A stretch of DNA of 64,000 nucleotides from Komagataeibacter saccharivorans. GTDB taxonomy: Bacteria; Pseudomonadota; Alphaproteobacteria; Acetobacterales; Acetobacteraceae. Made by a program: the position numbers and the translations under genes. The DNA is taken from assembly GCF_003207825.1 (NCBI RefSeq), contig NZ_NKTY01000004.1, positions 62,001 through 126,000 of the forward strand, given 5' to 3'. This document shows positions 24,261 through 32,815 of this stretch, piece after piece (position 1 is the stretch's first letter; each line of letters starts with the position of its first letter). Below the pieces are notes generated by a model. It was given only the letters and a program-made list of their open reading frames with translations. It searched no databases and was not told the origin of the DNA.

Positions 24261-25712
24261 ATGATCCGCACAGGCAGGCAGTATCTTGATTCGATCCGCG
24301 ACGGCCGGCGCATCTGGGTCAATGGGGAGCGCGTCAATGATGTGACCACCCATCCGATGTTCCGCCCCATCGTCAATATACGCGCACGTATTTACGACAT
24401 GCAGCATGAAGATGCGTTCCGTGACCGGATGACCTATGTCGATGGGGAGGGGAACCGTTCGGCAATCGGCCTGAAATTACCCGAAACCAGACAGGACTGG
24501 GACGACAAGCGCCTGTCCACCGATACCGTTCTCAACGAGGTCGGAGGCGTTGTAACCCGCGTGGGTGATGAGACGATCGGGGAGATGTGGTCCCTGTACG
24601 ATGGGCAGGACCTGCTGAACGAGGTCGATCCGCGCTTTGCCCAGAATATCCGCAATCATGTAGCCAGGGCGATCTATGCCGATCCGTTCCATGTTTCGGC
24701 CAATACCGATCCCAAGGGCGACCGTTCCAAGCGCCCGCAGGATCAGGACCCGGACATGCTGCTGCATGTGGTGAAGGAAACGGATGCCGGGATCATCGTG
24801 CGTGGCGCCAAGTATGAAACGGCGGCGGCCTACGCCAATCAGGCCTTTACCAAACCCACCATCGCCAACTGGGGGGATTCCGCCCTGTCCGATTACGCGG
24901 TGGGGTTCGTGTGTGACTTTTCCTCGCCCAACCTGAAATTCATCTGTCGTACCGGCTTTGCCGGTCGCGCGCCGGAGACGGATTATCCCCTTTCCAACCG
25001 GTTTGATGAGGTCGAAGCCCTCGTGGTGTTCGATGACGTGCTGATCCCGTGGGAAAATGTGCTGTTCTATCGCCATACGAAGGCGGCGACCTTCATCCGC
25101 GCCACCCTGCATCGCTACAGCGCATTCGCGTTCGTGCAGCGTAACCTGAAACTGGCGGACATGATGATCGGCACCGCGTTGTTCAACGTGCGCCAGACCG
25201 GTCTGGACCGGCAGCAGGCCGTTCAGGAAAAACTCGCACGCCTTGCCTGCTATCGCGAGGGGATCAACGCGCACCTGACCGCCGCCATCGCCATGGCGGA
25301 ACCCAGCCCCGGCGGGCTGCTCATGCCCAATCAGTCCCTGCTGATGAGCGGGCGCGTGCTGGCGTGCTCGCAACTGCATGAAATGATGCACCTGACGCGC
25401 GAACTGTGCGGCGGCCAGATCTGCGTCACGCCGGATGCGGCGGCCTTTGCCGACCCGGAAACGGGGCCGTGGCTGCAGAAATTCTATACCATTAACGAAA
25501 ACTGGGTGGCGGATGACCGGCGCAGGCTGCTGGCCTATGCGCGCGATCTGCTCAATTCCGATTATGCCGGGCACCGCCTGACATTCCAGCTTTTCGCGCA
25601 GTCACCGCCATTTGCGCATCTGGCGGCTGTGTATCGTAATTTCGACTGGAACCCGTCGCTGGATTTCGTGAAAAAATCCGCCGGTCTCAGTGATGCTGTC
25701 GTGGGAAAGTAA
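24261..25712 (+). CDS. HpaB/PvcC-type FADH2-dependent monooxygenase, large component
   Basis: Hydroxylates a phenol-like aromatic substrate using FADH2 and oxygen. The product (483 residues) carries the 4-hydroxyphenylacetate 3-hydroxylase N- and C-domain features: TGRQYLDSIRDGRRIWVNGERV at the start, VHPMF-like THPMFRPIV, DNFVPWE-like FDDVLIPWENVLFYRH, and acyl-CoA-dehydrogenase-like helices to the end. Homologues act on 4-hydroxyphenylacetate, chlorophenols, pyrrole or indole derivatives, so the substrate is not defined by family. Context (RidA, M20 hydrolase, 3-hydroxyanthranilate genes) suggests an aminophenol or N-heteroaromatic. Confidence 0.88.
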   Translation: MIRTGRQYLDSIRDGRRIWVNGERVNDVTTHPMFRPIVNIRARIYDMQHEDAFRDRMTYVDGEGNRSAIGLKLPETRQDWDDKRLSTDTVLNEVGGVVTRVGDETIGEMWSLYDGQDLLNEVDPRFAQNIRNHVARAIYADPFHVSANTDPKGDRSKRPQDQDPDMLLHVVKETDAGIIVRGAKYETAAAYANQAFTKPTIANWGDSALSDYAVGFVCDFSSPNLKFICRTGFAGRAPETDYPLSNRFDEVEALVVFDDVLIPWENVLFYRHTKAATFIRATLHRYSAFAFVQRNLKLADMMIGTALFNVRQTGLDRQQAVQEKLARLACYREGINAHLTAAIAMAEPSPGGLLMPNQSLLMSGRVLACSQLHEMMHLTRELCGGQICVTPDAAAFADPETGPWLQKFYTINENWVADDRRRLLAYARDLLNSDYAGHRLTFQLFAQSPPFAHLAAVYRNFDWNPSLDFVKKSAGLSDAVVGK

Positions 25713-25719
25713 GGATATC

Positions 25720-26148
25720 ATGACCGATCTGCCAGCTACGGTGACACATCGCCGCATTCGCCCGTTCAACACGCGCGAAACCTATCCCGAGCAGAATCTC
25801 GATAACGACCTGTGTCAGGCGGTCGTGGCGGGAAAGATGGTCTATCTGCGCGGGCAGGTACCGCAGGATCTCGACACGCGGGAGAATGTCGCGGTCGGCG
25901 ACCCGGAAGGGCAGGCGCGCAAGGTGGCGGAGAATATCCTTCTCCTCCTGTCCGAAGCGGGGGCCGAACCACGCCATATCTGCAAGGTGACGGTCTATCT
26001 GACCGATATCCGCTATCGGGAAGTGGTCTATCGCACCCTTGGCCAGTATCTGCGCGGTGTATTCCCCGTGTTTACCGGGCTTGTCGTCGTGGCGCTGGCG
26101 CGGCCGGAATGGTTTGTGGAAGTTGATATCATCGCCCAGCTTGACTGA
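25720..26148 (+). CDS. RidA family protein (enamine/imine deaminase)
   Basis: YjgF/RidA trimeric protein hydrolysing enamines and imines. Visible features are the RGQVPQD segment, an LLLLSEAGAEPRHICKVTVYLTD helix-strand, and the C-terminal ARPEWFVEVDIIAQL, in which the conserved Arg of RidA deaminases is present. Length 142. The ATG at 25720 has AAGGA six bases upstream. It lies between the monooxygenase and the M20 hydrolase, so a specific pathway role on an unstable hydroxylated amine or imine is more likely than general RidA housekeeping. Confidence 0.87.
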   Translation: MTDLPATVTHRRIRPFNTRETYPEQNLDNDLCQAVVAGKMVYLRGQVPQDLDTRENVAVGDPEGQARKVAENILLLLSEAGAEPRHICKVTVYLTDIRYREVVYRTLGQYLRGVFPVFTGLVVVALARPEWFVEVDIIAQLD

Positions 26149-26151
26149 TCG

Positions 26152-27342
26152 ATGACAGGGGAAAACCGGCCCATGCAGTCTGGCGCGGACAAAAGCGGCA
26201 CGATCGCCATTCTGGACCGTCTTGTCGCATTTCCAACCATCTGCGGCACGTCCAATGCTGACCTGATCGACTGGGTGGAACAGTATCTTGTCGCCACCGG
26301 CGCGCGGGTCGAACGCGTGCCAGGCGATGCGGAGGGACGTTCCAGCCTGTTCGCCACAATTGGCCCGGACAGCCCGGATGGCATCATCCTGTCCGCCCAT
26401 TCGGATGTCGTGCCTGTCACGGGACAGGACTGGACGACCGATCCGTTCCGGCTGACCGCGCGCGATGGCAGGCTTTACGGTCGTGGCAGCAGCGACATGA
26501 AGGGTTTTCTTGCCTGCATGCTGACGGCAGCCGCCAGTGCGGGGCGCAGGACATTGCGTCGCCCGCTGCATCTGGCCATTTCGCATGATGAGGAACTGGG
26601 CTGTCTTGGCGTGCGCTCCCTGCTGCGCGCACTGGGACAACAGGGTGTGACCGCCACCGGTTGCGTGGTTGGCGAACCAACGGAAATGGGGGTCGCCGTC
26701 GCGCATAAGGGCAAGATCGCCCTGAAGATAACATGCCATGGCCGCGCCGCGCATTCCGCCAATCCGTTCAGGGGGCAGAACGCCATTGTTCTGGCATCCG
26801 AAATGGTCATCGCGGCCGGACGGCTGCAGGATCATATCCGGCAGGTGGAAACGCATGACGGGCGTTTTGAAGTGCCGTTTTCCACCGTTCAGATCGGCCT
26901 GATCGACGGGGGCACGGCGCTGAACATCGTGCCCGACCGCTGCGTGATCATGGCGGAAATCCGCCTTCTGCCGGGATATGATGGTGCGGATTACGTCGCG
27001 TGGCTGCATGATGCCGCCCGGCGGATTACCGATGATGGGGCAAGGGGAGGGATCACGGTCGAGATCGTGAATGCCTATCCGGGTCTTGCCAGTTCAGGGG
27101 ACGGCGGGATTCTGGCAACCGGCCTGCGCCATGCGCGGCAGAATAAAACGGGTGTCATAGATTTCGGCACGGAAGCGGGACTGTTCGAAAGCGAACTGGG
27201 TATTCCGTGCATTGTCTGCGGGCCGGGTTCGATTTCACGCGCGCATAAGGCCGATGAATACATCCTGCCTGCCGAACTGGCGGAAGGGGATCGCTTCCTT
27301 GCGGGTATCCTTGACGATCTGTGTGCGGAACCGGGGGCGTGA
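26152..27342 (+). CDS. M20 family deacylase (ArgE/acetylornithine deacetylase-like)
   Basis: Zinc hydrolase removing acyl or carbamoyl groups from an amide nitrogen. The metal motifs SAHSDVVPV, GRGSSDMKGF, HDEELGCLGV and the C-terminal CGPGSISRAHKADE are present, and the dimerisation domain (AHSANPFRGQNA) is intact. Length 396. Similarity is to ArgE-type enzymes, but there are no arginine genes here. As the fourth gene of the HpaC-HpaB-RidA operon it probably cleaves an N-acyl intermediate. An ATG at 26173 is an alternative start. Confidence 0.87.
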   Translation: MTGENRPMQSGADKSGTIAILDRLVAFPTICGTSNADLIDWVEQYLVATGARVERVPGDAEGRSSLFATIGPDSPDGIILSAHSDVVPVTGQDWTTDPFRLTARDGRLYGRGSSDMKGFLACMLTAAASAGRRTLRRPLHLAISHDEELGCLGVRSLLRALGQQGVTATGCVVGEPTEMGVAVAHKGKIALKITCHGRAAHSANPFRGQNAIVLASEMVIAAGRLQDHIRQVETHDGRFEVPFSTVQIGLIDGGTALNIVPDRCVIMAEIRLLPGYDGADYVAWLHDAARRITDDGARGGITVEIVNAYPGLASSGDGGILATGLRHARQNKTGVIDFGTEAGLFESELGIPCIVCGPGSISRAHKADEYILPAELAEGDRFLAGILDDLCAEPGA

Positions 27343-27345
27343 TGG

Positions 27346-27395
27346 CGGCGTTACCCGAAGCTTTTTGAAAAAAGCTTCACCAAAAACTTCTTTAT
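27346..27395 (+). repeat. Dispersed terminator-like repeat, copy B
   Basis: GGCGTTACCCGAAGCTTTTTGAAAAAAGCTTCACCAAAAACTTCTTT; the core GAAGCTTTTTGAAAAAAGCTTC folds into a hairpin. It lies between the convergent M20 and alpha/beta-hydrolase genes, where it can act as a bidirectional terminator. Confidence 0.75.
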
Positions 27396-28243
27396 GGTGG
27401 GAAGGCTGTTTCAGATGGCAGCATCATCCGTGCAACGCGCACCAGTTCTCCCTCAGGGTGGCGGAGGGCATCCAGCACGGTGAAATGATCGGCTCCCGCC
27501 ACGGGCACCAGCGGGCCGGGACAGTGCCGGGTCGCGCGCATCCGATGTAGCGCGATACTGTCGTGACACAGGGCGGGCAGTTCACGGCTGCCATAGGCAA
27601 TGGCCAGCGGTTTTTCACATGCGGGCAGGCGCAGCGGGGAAAGTGTCGCCACTTCCGCATCACTCAGGCGTAGCGCCGTATTGAATCTGGTGTCACGCAA
27701 TGGCCCCAGTTCAAATATGCCCGAAATGGCCAGTCCCGCCGTGGCCGCCCTGTGCCCCAGCATCAATGCGGCCAGCATCCCGCCCGCCGACCAGCCCGAA
27801 AGCAGCCGTGGGCCAGCCAGACCATAGGTGGGGCCATGCCGGTCCAGCCATGTCAGCGCGGTATCAATTTCCTGCGTAATGGTGGTCAGCGATGCCTCGG
27901 GGGCCAGCGTGTGCCCCACCATTGCCACCGACCAGCCATGCGCGCGCAGCCCTTCGGCAAGGCAGGCAAAGCCTTCCGGTGCGTTCATCTGCCAGTACCC
28001 GCCATGGATGAATACCAGACACGGCGCATCCAGCCGGGTGGCGGGATAAAGCTGCCATACGGTGCGCGCACCAGGGGCGTAGGCGACATCCACCCGCCCC
28101 GGCAGGCTGTGCGCACGCATGCGGGCGGATTGTGCCCGCAGCGCGCTCATATATGTCTGGCTGTCCGCCACGGCGGCGGCGTTGTCGTATGCCGCGTCGC
28201 GCGCCGCCTGATCCAGCCGCCCCCATTCTTCGGTCGGGTTCAT
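27392..28243 (-). CDS. Arylformamidase-like alpha/beta hydrolase
   Basis: Predicted amide or ester hydrolase resembling kynurenine formamidase of the alpha/beta-hydrolase type. The oxyanion motif HGGYWQMN, nucleophile GWSAGG, and catalytic GADHF near the C-terminus are all seen. Length 283. HGGYW is the arylformamidase signature. It overlaps the upstream amidohydrolase by 4 bases (ATGA), so they form one unit. In this neighbourhood it could release formate from an N-formyl aromatic, but esters of other acids cannot be excluded. Confidence 0.8.
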   Translation of the reverse strand: MNPTEEWGRLDQAARDAAYDNAAAVADSQTYMSALRAQSARMRAHSLPGRVDVAYAPGARTVWQLYPATRLDAPCLVFIHGGYWQMNAPEGFACLAEGLRAHGWSVAMVGHTLAPEASLTTITQEIDTALTWLDRHGPTYGLAGPRLLSGWSAGGMLAALMLGHRAATAGLAISGIFELGPLRDTRFNTALRLSDAEVATLSPLRLPACEKPLAIAYGSRELPALCHDSIALHRMRATRHCPGPLVPVAGADHFTVLDALRHPEGELVRVARMMLPSETAFPP

Positions 28244-29496
28244 GCCAGCGGCGGGATCAGCGGGCTGTCCGCCTTGTGCATTTTGCCCGCGCGCAGACAG
28301 AATGCCGGGGCCAGCATTTCATCCACCTCCACGCTGACGCCGCTGTTGTCGGACATGGTAAAGCGACCGCGCACATGATCCAGAACGGAAATGTCCGCCT
28401 CGCGCCCGACCTGAAGCGATCCCAGCGTATCGGCCATGCCCAGCATCCGCGCGGGATTGGATGTGACGGTCGCCACGACCTCATCCATCGGCATGCCAAG
28501 ATAAAGCAGTTTCGACATCGCATGGGTCAGGTTGAACGGCGCGACCCCGGCAAAGGGATTGCGGCCCCGGTCGTCCAGATCGGTGGCGGAGGGGACGCGC
28601 ACGTTATAGCCATGCATGTCAGCCCCCAGCGTGTAGGGACGGATGCCTGCCGCCATGACCGTGCGCGCCATGTCGAATGAAAAATGCGACCCGTGGCCGA
28701 CATCCACCGTTACGCCGCGTTCCAGCGCGGCCCATACCACGGGATGCACTTCCCCCGTTTCCATTGAAATGAAACCACCCGGATGCCGCGTGAACGGATG
28801 GGCCAGAATATCCCCCGGTTCCATCAGCGGCATCAGTTCGCGTACGATTTCATCGGGGTTGATATCGGGTGCGTCCTCCTTCATCGGCCAGAGCTGGCCC
28901 AGATGGATATAAAGCGGGATGCCCGCTTCCCGCGCGATGCGCTTGCCGATGCGGATGACATCCAGCCCCCAGCGCGATACGCCGCCCAGTTCGCAATGCG
29001 CCTTGATCCCGCGCACCAGATCGGCATTTTCCCGCGCGGCGCGCACAGAATGTTCGACGTTGGTCTGACCAGGGCCATAAAGTTCGGGGTAAAGGTGGCC
29101 TTCCAGCCCGCCCACCAGATAGGCGGACAGGAAACACAGCACCCTGCTGTCCGACGGGTTGGAAATGAAATTACGGAACCCGCCAATGGTCATGCAACTT
29201 GGTCCGCCCTGGTCAACCAGTGTGGTGACACCCGAACGCACGCCCACCAGATCGGCATTCAGGCCGAAGCGACCGGTTACATGTTCATAGATATGACCGT
29301 GCGTGTCGATCATGCCAGCCGTCACGATCTTGCCCGATACGTCATGCGTCTCGCGTGCCGCGGCATCAGGGCCGATCGTGGATTCGATCGCCACGATCCG
29401 ACCATCGCGAATGCCGATATCGGCCACGCCGTGGCGTCCGGTCATCGGGTCGATAAGGGTGCCACCACGCAAAAGCGTGTCAAATGCCGAATTCAT
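28240..29496 (-). CDS. Amidohydrolase/deacetylase family metallohydrolase
   Basis: Amidohydrolase superfamily enzyme like the dihydroorotase-related proteins Atu3266 and EF0837. Metal ligands: MIDTHGHIYEH, a GIKAHCEL lysine, YIHLGQ, LAHPFTRHPGG and GADMHGYNV for the catalytic Asp. Length 418. Characterised relatives hydrolyse N- or O-acetyl compounds with narrow specificity, so the natural substrate is unknown. First gene of a two-gene reverse operon, divergent from the molybdenum hydroxylase operon, with a palindrome between them. Confidence 0.86.
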   Translation of the reverse strand: MNSAFDTLLRGGTLIDPMTGRHGVADIGIRDGRIVAIESTIGPDAAARETHDVSGKIVTAGMIDTHGHIYEHVTGRFGLNADLVGVRSGVTTLVDQGGPSCMTIGGFRNFISNPSDSRVLCFLSAYLVGGLEGHLYPELYGPGQTNVEHSVRAARENADLVRGIKAHCELGGVSRWGLDVIRIGKRIAREAGIPLYIHLGQLWPMKEDAPDINPDEIVRELMPLMEPGDILAHPFTRHPGGFISMETGEVHPVVWAALERGVTVDVGHGSHFSFDMARTVMAAGIRPYTLGADMHGYNVRVPSATDLDDRGRNPFAGVAPFNLTHAMSKLLYLGMPMDEVVATVTSNPARMLGMADTLGSLQVGREADISVLDHVRGRFTMSDNSGVSVEVDEMLAPAFCLRAGKMHKADSPLIPPLA

Positions 29497-29520
29497 TGGT
29501 TGCCTCCGCCGCTATTAACA

Positions 29521-29534
29521 GTCAGTATACTGAC
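29521..29534. promoter_or_regulatory. 14-bp perfect palindrome, candidate operator
   Basis: GTCAGTATACTGAC lies between the divergent amidohydrolase and molybdenum hydroxylase operons. Nine bases of it (TATACTGAC) recur in the divergent transporter promoter at 36935-36943. The MarR gene in the operon is a reasonable candidate binder. Confidence 0.5.
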
Positions 29535-29627
29535 GATATACGGGCGTGCAAGCCTGATATGCGGCCCGCCGCGATTCTTCACCCCGCCCGGTCCCCGCCG
29601 GGCGTGCGATCAGGGATATAAGGCGTA

Positions 29628-32012
29628 ATGACCACAGATGATGCCCCCCGAAGCAACAGCTTTCCCGGACATAATAATAAACAGGGCGTGGGTCAGTCCG
29701 TCCCACGCAAGGAAGATGATCGTTACTTGCGTGGAACAGGGGAGTACGTTGGCGACATCCGCCTGTCCGGCATGCGCGAACTGGCCTTTGTACGCAGCCC
29801 CTATGCCCATGCGCGGCTGGGCGCGATCCACAAACCAGCGGGGCGGGAGGACTGCGTATTCACCGCCGCCGACCTGCATGGGGTGGAGCCGATTATCGCC
29901 AATTCCGGCCTGCCGGGTTTCAAATCCTCCGCGCAGTATGCCCTTGCGTATGAAAAGGTCCGTCATGTGGGGGAAGCCGTAGCCGTATGCGTGGCCCCCA
30001 CGCGGGCGGAAGCGGAGGATCTGGCCGCGACCGTGGTTGTCGATTACGAGGAACTGCCCGCCCTGTCGGACATGCTGGATGCCATAACACCCGGTGCGGC
30101 GCTGGTGCATGACCACTGGGGCGACAACCTGTTCCTGCAGACGCAGGTGGCGGGGGACGTGGACGAAATCATCCGCACCGCGCCGATCCATGTAAAACGC
30201 ACCCTGCGCACAGCGCGGCAGTGCATGTCCCCCATGGAAGGGCGCGGCGTCATCGCCCGGTGGGAGTCGCGGCTTAACCAGCTTGTGCTGATTACATCGA
30301 CCCAGATGCCCCATATCGTGCGCACGGGGCTTGCGGGCTGTCTTGGTCTTTCAGAAGAGCAGGTACGCATCATTGCCCCCGATGTGGGCGGGGGGTTTGG
30401 TTACAAGGGCATTCTTCTGCCCGAGGAAGTCTGCGCGGGCTTCCTTGCCCGGCATCTTGGCCATCCCGTACGCTGGCTGGAAGACCGGCGCGAACAGCTT
30501 GCGGGGAATGCCAACTGCCGCGAACATCATTATGAACTCAACGCCTATGCCGATCGTGACGGGCGGCTGCTGGCGGTGGATGCCGATGCTTCGGTCGATG
30601 CCGGGGCGTATTCGATCTATCCCTTTTCCGCCTGTCTGGAAGCAGCGCAGGTGGCCAGCATCCTGCCCGGTCCGTACCGCATGCAGGGCTATCGCTGCCA
30701 TACCCGTTCGGTGGCGACGAACAAGGCCGGGATCGTCCCCTATCGCGGGGTTGCGCGCGCGGGCGTGTGTTACGCGATTGAAAGCCTCATGGACGATATT
30801 GCGGTGCAGGCCGGTCTTGAACCGTGGGAGGTCCGGCTGCGCAACCTCGTGCCTGCCGAACTCATGCCTTTTGATAACATCACCAACAAACATTTCGACA
30901 GCGGCGATTACCCCGAAGCCCTGCGCCGCGTGGTGAAGGCGATTGATGTGCCCGGCGTGCGTGCGCGTCAGGCGGCGATGCAGGGGCCGGTCAGGCTGGG
31001 GCTGGGGATTGCGATCTTCTGCGAACAGGGGGCGCATGGCACTTCGGTCTACCATGGCTGGGGCATTCCCATGGTGCCGGGTTTTGAACAGGCGGTCGCC
31101 CGCCTTACGCCCGATGGCGGGCTGGAACTGCGTGTGGGCATCCAGTCCCACGGGCAGGGGCTGGAAACCACGCTGGCGCAGGTCGGCGCCGAAGTGCTGG
31201 GCATTCCGATTGAGCGGATTCAGGTGGTGCATGGCGATACGGCGCTGACACCCTATTCAACCGGCACGTGGGGGTCGCGCTGCATGGTGATGGCTGGGGG
31301 CGCTGTTGCCACCGCCTGCCGCGAACTGGCCGAACGCATCGTGGCCATTGGCGCCAAACTGCTGCAGGTGCGTGCGGAAGATACGCGGATAGTGGACGGC
31401 GCGGTCGTAAGCGGGGAGCGCACCGTAACCATAGCGGAGGTCGCGCGCACCTGGTACCTCCGCCCACAGGAACTGCCTGCCGATGTCTCTCCCGCCGGGC
31501 TGGAGGTGACGGGCGGCTACCGGACCCGGCGTGATACCGGCACGTTCAGCTACGCCGCCCATGCGGTTGTCGTGTCGGTCGATACCGAGATGGGGGATGT
31601 AAAGATCCTTGATTACGCGATCTGCGAGGATGGGGGCGTGCTGGTCAATCCCATGATCGTGGATGGTCAGGTCAATGGCGGTCTGGCGCAGGGTGTCGGC
31701 ACTGCGTTGTATGAGGAAATGCCCTTCGACGCGGCGGGGCAGCCGCTGGCCACCACGCTGGCCGATTACATGCTGCCCGGTGCTACGGAAGTGCCGCTGC
31801 TGCGCATCGATCATATGGTTACGCCTTCGCCCTATACTGAATTCGGGCAGAAAGGCATCGGGGAAGGTGGGGCGATCGGGCCACCAGCCGCCATTGCCAA
31901 CGCGGTCAATGATGCCCTGCGCCCGCTGGGTGTGCGCATGGATCGCCTGCCGATCACGCCGCACCGGATCGTGTCCGCCCTGATGGCGCGCGAACAGGGA
32001 GTTGCCTCATGA
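29628..32012 (+). CDS. Molybdenum hydroxylase large (molybdopterin) subunit
   Basis: Xanthine-oxidase-family catalytic subunit, expected to hydroxylate an N-heteroaromatic ring or an aldehyde with water as oxygen source. The hammerhead N-domain (DRYLRGTGEYVGDI), the cofactor loop VGGGFGYK and the catalytic glutamate segment GQKGIGEGGAIGPP are intact. In place of the CO dehydrogenase loop (AYRCSFR) it has PYRGVARAG, so it is not a CO dehydrogenase. Length 794. It overlaps the FAD subunit gene by 4 bases. No XdhC or MoCo-sulfurase maturation gene is nearby. Confidence 0.9.
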   Translation: MTTDDAPRSNSFPGHNNKQGVGQSVPRKEDDRYLRGTGEYVGDIRLSGMRELAFVRSPYAHARLGAIHKPAGREDCVFTAADLHGVEPIIANSGLPGFKSSAQYALAYEKVRHVGEAVAVCVAPTRAEAEDLAATVVVDYEELPALSDMLDAITPGAALVHDHWGDNLFLQTQVAGDVDEIIRTAPIHVKRTLRTARQCMSPMEGRGVIARWESRLNQLVLITSTQMPHIVRTGLAGCLGLSEEQVRIIAPDVGGGFGYKGILLPEEVCAGFLARHLGHPVRWLEDRREQLAGNANCREHHYELNAYADRDGRLLAVDADASVDAGAYSIYPFSACLEAAQVASILPGPYRMQGYRCHTRSVATNKAGIVPYRGVARAGVCYAIESLMDDIAVQAGLEPWEVRLRNLVPAELMPFDNITNKHFDSGDYPEALRRVVKAIDVPGVRARQAAMQGPVRLGLGIAIFCEQGAHGTSVYHGWGIPMVPGFEQAVARLTPDGGLELRVGIQSHGQGLETTLAQVGAEVLGIPIERIQVVHGDTALTPYSTGTWGSRCMVMAGGAVATACRELAERIVAIGAKLLQVRAEDTRIVDGAVVSGERTVTIAEVARTWYLRPQELPADVSPAGLEVTGGYRTRRDTGTFSYAAHAVVVSVDTEMGDVKILDYAICEDGGVLVNPMIVDGQVNGGLAQGVGTALYEEMPFDAAGQPLATTLADYMLPGATEVPLLRIDHMVTPSPYTEFGQKGIGEGGAIGPPAAIANAVNDALRPLGVRMDRLPITPHRIVSALMAREQGVAS

Positions 32013-32815
32013 AGCCTGTCGATTTTGCCTTCGATCAGCCCGCGACGCTGGCACAGGCCAGCACCATGCTGGCGACAGAAGGCGCGCGAGCCATGGGGGG
32101 CGGGCAGTCGCTGGGGCCGATGCTCAATTTCCGTGTGGCCCGTCCCGCGCGGATTGTGGCGCTGCATGGTCTGGCGGAATGTCAGGGGGTGGAGGATGCG
32201 GGTGATGCCCTGACCCTTGGCGCATCCACGCCCCATGCGGCAATCGAGGATGGGCGTACGCCCGACCTGCCCGGCGGGATACTGTCACGGATCGCGGCCA
32301 ATATCGCCTATCGGGCGGTCCGCACGCGCGGCACGATGGGGGGCAGCCTGTGTCATGCCGATCCGGGCGCGGACTGGCTGTGCACGCTGGGCGCGCTGGG
32401 TGCGCTGGTGCTGACATGGACCCCGCGTGGCGGGCGCATGGTGCCGCTGTCGGGCTTTGTCACCGGTGCGTTCCGCACCGTGCTGCAACCCGGTGAAATC
32501 GTGCAAGCCATACGTATTCCCCGCCCCGGCGCGGATTTTGGCTGGGGATACGTCAAGGCGTGCCGCAAACCGGGCGAATTCGCGCATGCCATGTGCGCCG
32601 TGTTGCTGGACCCCACGCACGGGGTAAGGCGCATGGTCATCGGGGCGACCGGTGGGCCGCCCGTCGTGCTGGAAGGGGATCGTGCCGATCCGGCCGCGGT
32701 CGAAGGCGCGCTGAAGGGGGCGGGACTTGGTCCCGTCGAACGCCGCATGCAGGCGGTGATCGCCGGGCGTGCAATGGAACAGGCCATGCAGGCACACAGG
32801 GGAACGCGCGCATGA
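32009..32815 (+). CDS. Molybdenum hydroxylase FAD-binding (medium) subunit
   Basis: Carries electrons from the iron-sulfur subunit through FAD. The two FAD motifs are AMGGGQSLGPMLNFR and TRGTMGGSLCHADPGAD, and the C-terminal CO-dehydrogenase flavoprotein domain follows. The length of 268 is normal for CoxM-type proteins. ATGA overlaps at both ends with the large subunit and the iron-sulfur fusion gene indicate a tightly coupled operon in the order L-M-S. Confidence 0.9.
   Translation: MKPVDFAFDQPATLAQASTMLATEGARAMGGGQSLGPMLNFRVARPARIVALHGLAECQGVEDAGDALTLGASTPHAAIEDGRTPDLPGGILSRIAANIAYRAVRTRGTMGGSLCHADPGADWLCTLGALGALVLTWTPRGGRMVPLSGFVTGAFRTVLQPGEIVQAIRIPRPGADFGWGYVKACRKPGEFAHAMCAVLLDPTHGVRRMVIGATGGPPVVLEGDRADPAAVEGALKGAGLGPVERRMQAVIAGRAMEQAMQAHRGTRA

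Noticed and set aside
29628-32815. CO dehydrogenase identity for the CoxLM-like subunits
   Set aside because: The active-site loop is PYRGVARAG instead of the AYRCSFR of form I CO dehydrogenases, so it is a general molybdenum hydroxylase.
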